Position numbers and translations under genes: made by a program. Under the pieces are notes generated by a model, which did no database searches, was not told where the DNA came from, and saw only the letters and a list, made by a program, of their open reading frames with translations. From positions 2,669,296 to 2,733,295 of the forward strand of contig OX637292.1 of NCBI GenBank assembly GCA_951799445.1: a DNA stretch of 64,000 nucleotides, read 5' to 3'. Positions 12,023 to 22,504 of this stretch are shown here, one piece after another; positions within the stretch are counted from its first letter, which is position 1, and each line of letters begins with the position of its first letter. This DNA is from Pseudisothecium myosuroides. Taxonomy: Eukaryota; Streptophyta; Bryopsida; Hypnales; Lembophyllaceae.

Positions 12023-12417
12023 CTGGTAGAAATCAATAAAATAGAACTTTGGACTTAGAAAACTCAAAGTGTCAATGGTAGCAAAGTGGTGCAGTTAATC
12101 ACTAAAGGACCTCAAAAACAAATCCTATACATTATTATTTGAAGAGGACACTCTAATTGCCTACAAAACAAGATGCTCCATAACTTTCTTATTACTAATG
12201 CAAATGGTTGAAAGTGTTCAATGTAGACAAAAGTGTAATCTAAAAACCAAAAGATTTAAAAAAATTTCATTTCAAGTTATTGTGAATTCTTTTTTGAGCT
12301 TCATGAATTGAAGAAATCATAGAGAGCGGCATAACCTTTACTTTGGGGTACCAATTGAAATAAAGATCATATATTCTAGAAGGTAATGTGTTCTTGTATG
12401 TTCAAAAACATTTTAGT

Positions 12418-12661
12418 CAATGAATCATTCCATTTTAGTCAATGAGAAAAATTGAGACCAAAGGAGCTTGCTTGAAATCCATTCTATTCCTTGAAAGACA
12501 ATAGCCCTTTAGGGGATTAACCCCTCAAATTCATAGATCATATGGTTACATGTGTTCAAAAATGTAACCGTATGATCTTTTAGAGTAGAAAATCCATAAC
12601 TACCCGCAAACTAAAATTCCTCATAACTTTTGACTCATTGACTAAAATGGAATGATTCAAA
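12418..12661. repeat. Nested inverted repeats in the piggyBac right arm
   Basis: About 28 bp around 12420-12450 (GAATCATTCCATTTTAGTCA) recurs inverted at 12631-12661. Between them, GATCATATGGTTACAT and its near-perfect inverse form a hairpin at about 12536-12577. A terminus-like CCTTTAGGGGATTAACCCCT lies at 12497-12516. It may be a small foldback insertion or a remnant of another piggyBac end. Confidence 0.5.
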
Positions 12662-12948
12662 GCTTTCCACGTGTATATAAATCCTTCACTTCAATTTCAA
12701 ATTTTTGTTTATGAAAAAAGTGATTTTTTTTTATCTACCTAGATTGCCCAAGTTGGAAAACAAATAACATATTGAGCCATAACTTTTGACTCCAATTTCC
12801 AAATGTCATGAACTTTAGTGCATATGAAAGATATTCTTGGTCCCCAACTTTTACTAAAATTTCAGCCTAGAAATACCTGAATTTCTGGTCACTAATACTT
12901 GCCCGAAATTGCTATGTTGCAAAAAATAACAAGCTAGTCCTTTAGGGG

Positions 12949-14720
12949 TTAAAATGTTATACCTTATCCAAGGAGGTACTAGTCCTCCGTCTAGGCATTG
13001 CTCTTTGTCCTTCAAACTCCTAATAGTGTACAAAAAAATCTCCTTGCCTGAACACAAAAATGATAGTCTAAGGATTATTCAACTTGACCACCAAAAAGGC
13101 CGTCATGTCAAATACATTATGTATAAAAGAACGAGATTGTGGAGTACTTGACTGTGTATGATATAGATCATGAAGACCAATCAATTCCAGTATAGTCAAA
13201 AGAATCTAACATACAAAACATTTTTCCTATTCTGTTGAAGTATGTTAGATCATAAATCAAGAAGTGTGCTCCATGTCCTCTTCAGTTCTTATGTTGTCAA
13301 TATATGCAAGAGTAAAGAGCCCAAATCAATGGAATTTGCATCAAAGTAGCTAAGACCTACACTAAAAAGGCTTTTGAATGAATACAATGAATTCCAAAAA
13401 CAAAAATAAAAACACAAGCTCATTTGATTGACCCTTGAAGTTCCATTTTTGTATTGGGGGACAAAATGGATTTAGGGTAGTCTCCTACGTTCTCAATGTT
13501 GATCATGATTTTCTAGAAACTTTTTTCAAAGATAGGAAAACACATCAACTTTCTATAAATGTGATTTTTATTTCAATCAGTGCCTATAAGCTAAAGTTAT
13601 GCCACCATGAGCTGAAATTGGCAGTTGTTGGGCAACACAAAAAATTCAAAGAAAATGAGGATAAATTTTTTGAATTGTTGTTTTTTATAGAAAATATTTT
13701 TATCTACTTCAAAAAAATTGATTCATTCTATTTAGATTGGTAATGAGAGAGCTATGGACAATCTTTTTTGTTTGGGGGGGGGGCAATCTAGACATGTTCT
13801 TGAAAAATTAACTTATAGTATTTATATTTTGATGCAATTTTTATGATTTTTCCAAAGAAATTGTTGAATACGATCAAGTGTGCTTTGCAAAACAATATCA
13901 TTACCTGGATTATTGTATTGTAATTTATCTTAGAGCTATAAACTATTTAGAGTTTTGTTCGATCTCGAACATATTTCTACTTCACAATTTTCTGGAGAAT
14001 AAAAATGAAGTTTGTTTTCATAAAAATATTCAAATTTGGAAGTGTAGTTCTAAAAGTTTTAGCTGAACGGATTGTTAGGCAAGGGAAGTGCAAAAAGAAC
14101 GATTTTCTTCACTTCAAACACAAAAATTTTGCAATCCACATATTCAAAGTTTTTTTAAATGTCCTTTACACGTTTTATACCATTGTAGTGCAATTAGTAA
14201 ATGAACTAGAATCCTGTTCATAAATATGTCTATGCAAATGACATTGTAAAAATGAAGTTTAGATCTAAACAAATAACAATATGATAATCCTTTGAACAGA
14301 CACAAGAGTTGAATCGGAAAAAAAATTTCAGAACATTGTGTCCTCTCCAATACCTATACAAAAAGTAATAGTCGTGAATGGCAAGCGACGATTCAAACTA
14401 TATTGAACCACAATGAATAGATGCAATTATCTAGTAGAAAATGTGAAAGCAACAAGATTTGATCTTGAACTAAACTAGAGAAGGAACAAAATGAAAATAT
14501 AAGATAATACCTTAGTAATTATAGTAAACATAATAGAGTATGAGATTTTATATTTGCAATTACATCCTATCACTATAATCATCACTACCTTTAGGTAGGA
14601 GGCTCAAACTCCGACCAGGCATTAAAAGAATATGACTCAGAGGTACATTTTACTTTCTTCAATGTACCAATTATGCACATTTCAAGAGGTGGTCGTTTTT
14701 AATGACCACAAACGACCACT
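12949..14720. other. Cargo region with no recognised gene
   Basis: DNA between the inner right end and the piggyBac-like block. It is AT-rich, with several ORFs of 60-100 codons (the longest at 13435-13743, plus) that show no domain or codon signal. A stem GTGGTCGTTT / AAACGACCAC lies at about 14690-14720. Confidence 0.4.
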
Positions 14721-14850
14721 TTTTTCCAACTTCAAATATTCATAACTAATTCCAAAAATGTCCAAAAAATATGAAATGACTTGGGTTAGATGTCAATTGC
14801 ACTTGTCTTTCAAGGAAAATCTACTGAAAAATATTTCAAGATGTTTTACC
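14721..14850 (+). repeat. Partial second copy of piggyBac internal sequence
   Basis: Homologous in the same orientation to 7550-7670 of the inner element (shared ATTCATAACTAATTCCA and AAAAAATATGAAA blocks). It suggests that the outer right part comes from a second, diverged piggyBac copy whose interior was replaced by captured DNA. Confidence 0.65.
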
Positions 14851-15156
14851 TCCCCAAAATTCAGTTTCAGCGCTTAGATGGTCGCTTTATGGATGTCCTA
14901 CCTTATCACTATATTGTTCTGGAACTACAAAACACCGTTATACATAACAAGATACCTGAATTCGGAATGACAGTATGAGCAGTTCCAATCAGTAAATGAG
15001 GGCAGCAACAATATAACGAGTATGAAGGGTTGCACCAAAAGCTCATTTTCAAAGTAAGAATTGACCTCAAATTTTCACCCAGAAAACATTTATTGAGAAA
15101 CTTATAGTATTCTGATAGAATCAGTGGATGATAACAAGCGCTCAAATGAGACGTAC

Positions 15157-15540
15157 CTAGAGGATCTGTGCACCACAGATATTCCAAAGTTGAATCTCCA
15201 GTCACGCCTCCCTCTTCTCCGAGAATCAGATGATCTGGAAACCTTTCTCGCACGATTTCTAGAATTGGAAGCTCCGTTTTATGATCAGTGCTGTCGATTA
15301 TAGTCCCAACATAAGGTTTGCAATTCAGTTTCTTAGTACTCAGAGCTAGCAGACCGTTCTTCCAAATGAAGGGATAATAAACTCAAATTGAAAGTATAAT
15401 CAACTGAACACATGCACATGAATCAAAAAGTGGATGAAGCAGAGAGATACTGACTCTGTCTCAAGGTCGGCCTTGCCCTTGTAGTCTATATCTCGTGGCT
15501 TGTCAACTGTACCGGCCAATTCCTCCTCAGAGCCGTAGGA
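15157..15540 (-). pseudogene. Captured fragment of an IMPL1-like inositol monophosphatase gene
   Basis: Two exons and one intron of a plastid-type myo-inositol monophosphatase. The upstream exon ends at 15455 and encodes VDKPRDIDYKGKADLETD (last codon split). The intron is 15291-15454, with GT donor (GTCAGT) and AG acceptor (CGACAG). The second exon, 15157-15290 (134 nt), encodes the metal-site region with GEEGG and WCTDPL, and stops one base into the next codon at a GTACGT donor. The frame is kept across the intron. The next exon, which should begin by completing the Asp of the DPLDGT signature, is not found, so the gene is truncated. Sequence above 15540 may be its 5' part but is not recognised. 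It sits inside the piggyBac insertion, not in host context. Confidence 0.82.
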
Positions 15541-16350
15541 AGATCCCAATGTGTCAAGTCTAAAAATCTCAAATTTGAAAATCCCAATGTGAATACTTCT
15601 GAGTTCACTCTGAGTTCCCAATGTCAACCGACTTCCACCGATTCTCTCCGAAGCTCACAACGAATCAAATAGGTGCCGCATGCCCAAGATAGAACAATGT
15701 CGAAAAGAAAGAGACGAAACACTCTTCACAAACCTTGAAAAATCAAATCGTGAAGTGCAACTGCATGTCTCTCTACAAACCAACCTCTCTGCAGATTGAT
15801 GGTGTGTTAGGAATTCGTGGTGTATTACGAATATTGAAAGCTTCTGTACGTGGCAACTTGTGAACAACCTTGGGAGTCAAAATTTGGGCAAATTTTGGAA
15901 TAACATCAATTAGGTAGAGGAAACATTGAATTCAAGCCTCTTGTTTCTTGATTCTTTGCTTGGTGTGTCAGAGAATTGTGAATTGTCAACGAATTCGACC
16001 TAAATTTGCCTTCATTGAAGAAGTGCTGTTGTGAGTGAAGAAATGGGAGCCATTTATGATTACAATTGTGTAGATAGATGCTCTAATTTAGCAAATGTGG
16101 GTGAAGTTAATTTCCCATGCTTCAATTAGGTGCCACAAATTCAATTCATTGCTTCGTTGTGCTCATCAAATTAAATTTTTGGTCAAATTATGGACTTTGA
16201 AGATTTTTGTAGTCAAAGAAGCAATTGACGTCATTGGCAAATTTGCCAAAATTTCGCATCAAATGTCAGTGTGTAGTTGCTTGCAGACAAATTTTCACTT
16301 TGAATTTCAAGAATTGAAGCTTCAATTGCCAGAATTTGGCAAATTTTTGG
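15541..16350. other. Cargo region upstream of the IMPL1-like exons
   Basis: Moderate GC and no clear coding signal. The minus-strand ORF of 75 codons that starts at 15627 continues into the recognised exon, so part may be 5' coding or leader sequence of the captured gene. The rest could be its promoter. Confidence 0.3.
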
Positions 16351-16469
16351 TGCATTGAAGGGGGCGCGGCTCGCAGCACAGGCGCAACCCGCAGCACAGG
16401 GGCGGCCTGGCAGCCCACGCACCCCCTCCTGCGACTGGAGGTGGGCGTCCCCCGGCCTTTGTGACCAAG

Positions 16470-16830
16470 GGTTGCCAACCAGGCAGGGGGTTGGGGTCAT
16501 TAAGGCAGGGGGTGGGGTTATTAAGGCAGGGGGTTTGGGGAACGGGGGTTGGGGGACAGGGGTTGGGGAACGGGGATTGGGGGACGGGGGTTGGGGTTGG
16601 GGTTATTAAGGCAGGGGGTTGGGGGAACGGGGGTTGGGGGACAGGGGTTGGGGAACGGGGGTTGGGGAACGGGGATTGGGGGACGGGGGTTGGAATTGGG
16701 ATTATTAAGGCAGGGGGTTTGGGGAAAGGGGGTTTGGGGAAAGGGGGTTTGGGGAACGGGGGTTGGGGAATGGGGATTGGGGGACGGGGGTTGGGAACCA
16801 AGGGCTGGGAACGGAGGTTGGGGACAGAGG
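16470..16830 (+). repeat. G-rich minisatellite with G-quadruplex potential
   Basis: Tandem blocks built from GGGGAACGGGGGTTGGGG and ATTAAGGCAGGGGGTTTGGG, with dozens of runs of four or more G on the plus strand. The long ORFs on both strands are repeat translations. It lies within the piggyBac cargo, about 280 bp from the outer right end. Confidence 0.9.
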
Positions 16831-17116
16831 CTTCACCTGCTGCCCACCCCAGCTTCCACCTCCTTCCTGCTTCACCTGCCCTCCTCCAAAGTCAAGAAAA
16901 TAGTGACAGCCCAGCCTGCCCCAAATTTTTGTTCCTAAAAAAATGTCCGTAACTTCTTCATACAGAATCCGATTGAAATAAAAATTACATATTCACCAAG
17001 CTCTCGGGAAAGTACACAACCTCAAAAAATCTCAAAAAATCTCACTTCAAACTGAGACAATAGGAACCTACCCGGACCCAATTTGTCCCCCGAGGGAACA
17101 AACGGTCCTTTAGGGG

Positions 17117-17120
17117 TTAA
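17117..17120. other. TTAA target duplication, right side of the piggyBac unit
   Basis: TTAA directly after the outer right terminus. The bases that follow resume the LTR1 sequence seen in copy B. Confidence 0.9.
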
Positions 17121-17939
17121 GTGTAATATATTTTTGGAAACCTCTATCACTAATCTATAACTTTTTGAATCTAAACTTCTAATTTGCACTAATCTCGGGT
17201 GCTAATCGCGCTCTAAGGGCTGATTAGGGAAAATAAATGCTAATTAGGGAGAAACATCAAAGATTAAATCAAAAACTCACCTCTTCACTACCGGTGTCGG
17301 AAATAACTTCGTCCACGTCCACGTATACATCCTCACGCTCCATGGTGGTCTTTAGTTTTGTTTTGAATTTTCTTCAAGCTCACCGCTTATTTAGAAACTA
17401 TTACAATTTTTGGATGATCTAAACTCCTTCTTTCCTCTTCCCCTTTCTTTTCTTTCCTCCCCTTTCTTTTCTTTCCTCCCCTTTCTTTTCTTTCCTCTTC
17501 TTTCTTCTACTCTAGCACTATTCCACCTAAGCTTTTATGAGTCTTACACTATGGTTTCAAACTCCAAGGAGGTATTTAAGAGGCCAACTATCCTCTTACA
17601 CAATTTTGCCTTGTTGTCATCCTAATCCTCCTCCCAACGGTCACCACAAATTCTCAAGATTTCCTTCCCTAAGTCTACCTAAGCTTAGGCCTAGGTCACT
17701 ATTTATCGTCTCTCTCCTTTTTGTTCTCTACTTCATCTCCTTCTTTCTAATCTCCCTCCATTGCTCATGTGTGTATTTGGTTGGTTAGAATGGAGGTTTC
17801 AAGTGTGCGTGCAGGTGTGACGTGGAGGTTGCAAATATGTGTGTAGGAGTGATGTGAGGTGTTGACTCTCTTTCTTCCCCTCCCTTTGTTCTTTAGTCAC
17901 AACTTGGAAGTTTTGGAATTTTGGCCTTGGATCCCCACT

Positions 17940-18095
17940 GGGTTTAACTGGTTTTCTAAACTAGCTCTATTTCTGATTTCCTAAACTAGATCTATCACTG
18001 GTTTTCTAAACTAGATCTATCACTAGTTTCCTAAACTAGATCTATCACTGATTTCCTAAACTAGACCTATAACTAATTTCCTAAACTAGGTCTTA
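17940..18095. repeat. Tandem repeat in LTR1 copy A (about 27 bp)
   Basis: Five or six units of TTTCCTAAACTAGATCTATC-type sequence. The related array in copy C (47990-48310) is longer and has drifted. Confidence 0.8.
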
Positions 18096-18274
18096 ATTAG
18101 TGGAGAGTTTTTTTTCAAACAAAAAACCAAAGTTGGGGCTTCGCAGAGCATCATCCTGTTTTTGGTTTGAAATCAGCCATGATGTATGTGGGTTATGGTC
18201 CAGTCCACCAGATCACAAAACCGGCCAAAGGTGGGCGCTGGGACAGGCAGTATACCGGCCTCGGGTACCGGCCT

Positions 18275-18425
18275 TGGCTGGGCTCCCCGTTACTGCCGCT
18301 GGACTCCCCGGTACTGCCGCTGGACTCCCCGGTACTGCCGCTAGACTCCCGGTTCTGCCGGCTGGGCTCCCCGTTACTGCCGCTGGGTTGGCTGGTACGC
18401 TGGGCTGGCTAATACGCTGGCTGGC
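18275..18425. repeat. GC-rich tandem repeat in LTR1 copy A
   Basis: Units of CTCCCCGGTACTGCCGCTGG, four to five copies, then a shorter GCTGGNTACGCTGGCTGG array. Copy B has a different array at the equivalent place (22505-22660). Confidence 0.8.
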
Positions 18426-18534
18426 TTGGTACGCTGGCCACCATCAAATTTTTAATCACCTCAACGGGTTCCCTCAGGGGAACCCACTTAGCAAATAAAA
18501 ATTGGAATTTTAGAAAAAATTAGTGCTAGAGCCA

Positions 18535-19110
18535 AGGCTTCGCCGTCCGGGGAATTACGCTCGAATTTGTGAAGCAAGACACTCGGCTTAAAAAATCACG
18601 TATACAAGGGCTAGGCAGCTAAACTTGGCCCACCACTTCCTACTTCATGCTAAACTCTAATATCTTGGAAGCTAAACTTTAGACTTTTCCAAGAAGGTCT
18701 TGGAAACTAGACTTTGGAATGGGGTTTCCGGGAGGTTCAAAGCTTCGCCGTCAAGTTGGGTTTAACACCAACTCTAGGACTTGTGCCGCTCCGGGGGTCC
18801 AAAGCTCCGCCGTCTATGAGTATTTTAACACACACTGTAGGACTTGACGTTGTCACTAGTTCAAAGCTTCGCCGTTGTGGGGAGGGGTCCACGTAATAAG
18901 AGGGATATTAGAAGAAGATAGAAAAGACAAACTTAGAACACACGTGACAAAGCCAAAGCTTTGCCGTCCCGAGGGGGGGTCCACGCAACGCGGGAAAGAA
19001 TAGAAGAGGGTGAGGACACGTAAGTGAAGAAAAACAACACGTTTTAGTATGCGTAAAGACACACAACTTCACAAGCTAAAGGCCCCCCAAAGCGGCATCG
19101 CCAAGGTACG
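18535..19110 (-). repeat. Cluster of CGGCGAAGCTTTGAA motifs (copy A)
   Basis: AAGCTTCGCCGT or close variants occur near 18535, 18740, 18805, 18862 and 18957 on the plus strand, plus GCGGCATCGCC near 19091. They correspond one-to-one with motifs in copies B and C, so the spacing is conserved in the LTR leader. Confidence 0.75.
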
Positions 19111-19428
19111 GTGGGGGGTGACTTTAGGATTAGGACAAGACACCAAAAGACTCCTAACTCACAAGTTAGCTCACAAAGGCACCACAAGAGAGAAGCAAGG
19201 ACTCTTGACCTGTAACAAGGGGATAACAAACGTACGAGAAGTACACAAGGAAAAATAGAAGGACCCCCAAGGACCTTCAAAGCTCGAAATCTAGCAAAAA
19301 TGGAGCAAAAAAGTGCTCCAAAAACACCGTAGAGGTTTTTGGCTCTAAACGCCAAAATATCCAAAGCAAATTGGACCTACGGACCCAAACAAAAGTGAGG
19401 GGGTGTTTTAGAGAGAGAAATGGGGCCC

Positions 19429-19435
19429 TTATATA
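19429..19435 (-). promoter_or_regulatory. LTR1 TATA box (copy A)
   Basis: TATATAA on the minus strand, followed by GGGCCCCATTTCTCTCTC, as in copy B. Confidence 0.55.
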
Positions 19436-21336
19436 GGTTTCCAAGGGCTCACCCCTCTCTCTACAGCTCTAAGGTAACCTTATCAACGGGGATTTTCATC
19501 CTCATCCTCAAAGATTTTCATTCTAAATTCCTAAAAATCTACTTCTACCATCTATGCTGGACCAACATCCTAACTTTTGGAGATTAGCTCCAATCGCCGA
19601 ACGGATTGCGCCGTTGGATCCAGATCGCCGTGTTTAGTCCTAAATCCCCTCACCCCCAGTACCGAGGCCAAAAACCCATCGTAGGCTAATTTAGTTTAAA
19701 AATCAAATCGTGGTAAAATCCTAGATCTTGGGGGTCTCCTATTTTGAGAAATGTGAATAGCCTAGGGTCTCCGGTAGGTGCGAGAGAGTCGGGAAGGACT
19801 TTTGGTTGACTTCGTTTCGTCATTGTATGGTCCCGGAATGCCGGTCAACGTGGCGGGGACCCCGCCACGTGGTTAATTCCCGAGGAATCTCGCCGGTTCG
19901 GGTACTTGCCGCTATCGGAATGTCGTGAAACTTCACAGAGCGCATTATTAACATAAAACAAGCTAGTCTAATTTTTAGTGAGATTTTATTGTAACCTGGG
20001 TAATTTTCATGAAATTCCCATTGGAGGTTAGGAGGGTTGACCACCTGTGAGCTCCCAATTTGTCACTTGGGACTTGTAGAATTATTTTTTTGGAAATTTG
20101 CAATTTAAAGTTGATAAAAAGTATAGAAAAATCCATAAAAAGAGTGTAGAACCGAAATAGGGTTGTGTCATACCCATTATAGTATTTGGTCTAGATTTGT
20201 GTTTTTTACTTAGAATCCCCCAAATCTTGCCTAAAAATGGTATAAAAATAACGAAAAGGTTAGATTTGGGGGATTCGATTCACACAGCCCCAAAAGGGCT
20301 AAATCCCACCATGAAGGTGGCGATTCATGGCTAGGTCGGTCCGAGGGATCCACAGCGGGGCCACTAGGTCAGGTCCTAGAGTTAGATTTAGAATTCCCCA
20401 TTAGATCGACGAATTCCCAAAATCCCGATTGTTAGCATGCAGGAGCCATTCACGCAAGACCGAGCCTGTGGAGGAATCTACAGCCCAAGGATGGTGTTCT
20501 AGGGTGAATCCCATGCCAGGAGTCCAACGGCAAAATCGGTTTGCCAAGATTCCTCCACCTGCAGAAGATTCCCGCATCGTCGCTAATTCAAGGAGATGTC
20601 CAGTTTAAATCTCCATTGACCAATCGTGCCAGGTACGGAAACACACCCGCACGTCTTTCATGCGACTCCCTGAGAGGTCACGTGAAAAATCCCGGCATCT
20701 TCCGACTTGCAGAAGAACCTTTTTCCGGGTGGTCAACCCTCCTAACCTCCAACGGGAATTTCATGGAAATTACCCAGGTTACATTAAAATCTCACTAAAA
20801 ATTAGACTAGCTTGTTTTATGTTAATAATGCGCTCCGTGAAGTTTCACGACATTTTGATAGCGGCAAGTACCCGAACCGGCGAGATTCCTCGGGAATTAA
20901 CCACGTGGCGGGGTCCCCGCCACGTTGACCGGCATTCCGGGACCATACGATGGCGAAACGAAGTCAACCAAAAGTCCTTCCCGACTCTCTCGCACCTACC
21001 GGAGACCCTAGGCTATTCACATTTTTCAAAATAGGAGACCCCCAAGATCTAGGATTTTACCACGATTTGGTTTTTAAACTAAATTAGCCTACGATGGATT
21101 TTTGGCCTCGGTACTGGGGGTGAGGGGATTTAGGACTAAACACGGCGTTCTGGATCCAACGGCGCAATCCGTTCGACGATTGGAGCTAATCTCCAAAAGT
21201 TAGGATGTTGGTCCAGCATAGATGGTAGAAGTAGAAATTTAGGATGTAGGATGAAAATCTTTGAGGATGAGGATGAAAATCCCCGTTGATAAGGTTACCT
21301 TAGAACTTTAGAGGGAGGGGTGGGCCCTTGGAAACC

Positions 21337-21343
21337 TATATAA
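21337..21343 (+). promoter_or_regulatory. LTR1 TATA box (copy B)
   Basis: TATATAAGGGCCCC followed by ATTTCTCTCTCT. The same spacing is seen in copy A; copy C has TACATAA at 46847-46853, probably weakened. Confidence 0.6.
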
Positions 21344-21794
21344 GGGCCCCATTTCTCTCTCTAGAAGACCCCCAATTCTTGTTTTGGGTCCGTGGGTCCA
21401 AGTTATTTTGGATATTTTGGTGTTTCAAGCCAAAAACCTCTACGGTGTTTTCGGAGCACTTTTGGCTCCATTGTTGCTTATTTTCAAGCTTTGAAGGTCC
21501 TTGGGGGTCCTTCTACCTTGCTTTGTGTACTCGTTTGTGCAGTTCTTTGTACTTTGTTGTAAGTGGAGAGCCTCTCTCTCCCTCTTGTACGTGTTGTGAT
21601 CTAACTTGTGAAGCTAAGAGTCCTTTTTTTTTGTATCTTGCACTAATCCTAAAGTCACCCCCCACCGTACCTTGGCGATGCCGCTTTGGGGGGCCTTTAG
21701 CGTGGGAGCTTTGTGTTTTGTGGTCTAACTTGTGTGGTTCTCTTTGTGTTTTTTTTCTTACACCCTCATCTAACCTTCTCCTTGTTGAGTGGAC

Positions 21795-22045
21795 CCCCCT
21801 CCGGGACGGCGAAGCTTTGAACTCACGTGTGGTTGTTTTTCTTAAAAATCTAGCTTTTCCCTCTTCTAAAGTCTCTCTCACTGTGTGGACCCCCCTCCGG
21901 GACGGCGAAGCTTTGAACTAGTAACAAAGTAGAAGTCCTAGAGCGTATGTTAAAAGTGTAGACGGCGGAGCTTTGAACCCCCGGGGGGTCTAGAAGTCCT
22001 AAAGTTGGTGTTAAAACCAATTTCACGGCGAAGCTTTGCACCTCC
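21795..22045 (+). repeat. CGGCGAAGCTTTGAA motif cluster (copy B)
   Basis: Four copies of GACGGCGAAGCTTTGAAC or a close variant, near 21804, 21901, 21961 and 22026, two preceded by GTGGACCCCCCTCCGG. The 197-codon ORF crossing this region translates the repeats and is not taken as a gene. Confidence 0.8.
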
Positions 22046-22504
22046 CCCGTGTTTAGATCCAAAGTCTAGTTTCCAAGACCTTTGTGGAAACCTCCAGAGT
22101 TTAGCTTCCAAGATAGGTATGTTCCTTTGCACTTAGTAAAGTTTAGTCATTTCCCAAGATTTAAGAGAGTTTAGTGGTTCCCCAAATTTTATTTAGTTAG
22201 TTGTATCCCAAAAATCTTAGTAGATCTAGCACCCTCCAAAGTTCTATCCCCCCCTAGGTTAGCAAGAACCTAGTCTTTTATTTTCAGCCTTAGCCAAAAT
22301 TCTAGTCTTTTGGCCTTAGTCAGAAATCGAGTTCCCGAACCAGCAACCGAGCCAGCCAACATTAGACCAGCAACGAGCCAGCCAACATCAGACCAGCAAG
22401 CAAGCCAGCCAACAAACAGAACCAGCAGCCACAACCGGGAGAGGAAGAGAAAAAAAAAAAAAAATAATTAAAAATTTTGGCCGACCCCCCAGCCAGCCAG
22501 CCGG

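Larger units (their letters stand above)
6816..12948. mobile_element. Inner piggyBac element (6.1 kb, probably autonomous)
   Basis: The left end is shared with the composite; the right end is GTCCTTTAGGGG at 12937-12948, followed by TTAA. About 200 bp inside both ends is homologous to the ends of the two short piggyBac MITEs at 55623-56557 and 57046-57975, which identifies 12948 as the natural right end of this family. Inside are the transposase (8322-10043, minus) and an upstream exon (11356-12022, minus). Stretches 6829-8321 and 10044-11355 show no gene apart from AT-rich filler. Confidence 0.8.
6816..17116. mobile_element. 10.3 kb piggyBac insertion (composite)
   Basis: The outer ends are CCCCTAAAGGACC at 6816-6828 and its inverse GGTCCTTTAGGGG at 17104-17116, flanked by TTAA at 6812-6815 and 17117-17120. 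LTR1 copy B keeps the empty site (TTAA at 23574-23577), and the sequence on both sides of the insertion aligns with it: GACCG then TAAACTGACCGCG in copy B on one side, GGAAACCTCT on the other. The unit therefore entered as one piece with a TTAA duplication. It contains a transposase, an upstream exon, a second internal right end at 12948, host gene exons and a G-rich minisatellite. Confidence 0.9.
5625..20045 (-). mobile_element. LTR1 copy A (5'-truncated, split by the piggyBac insertion)
   Basis: Minus-strand homologue of LTR1 copy B. Its 3' end is CGCCCACA at 5625 on the plus-strand complement, and it runs through 5625-6815 and 17117-20045, about 4.1 kb without the insertion. The first ~690 bp of the LTR are missing: it is cut at 20045, where copy B begins in the opposite orientation. 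It carries the conserved U3 block, a TATA box at 19429-19435, a cluster of AAGCTTCGCCG motifs, its own minisatellites, and a long pyrimidine-rich tract (purine-rich on its sense strand). There is no adjoining internal region. Confidence 0.75.

Noticed and set aside
16322..16952. Long Gly- or Pro-rich ORFs on both strands
   Set aside because: Direct translation of the G-rich minisatellite, open in several frames at once.
21328..21921. 197-codon ORF in LTR1 copy B
   Set aside because: It starts at the TATA box, repeats WTPLRDGEALN from the duplicated motif, and is not kept as one frame in copies A and C; treated as leader sequence.
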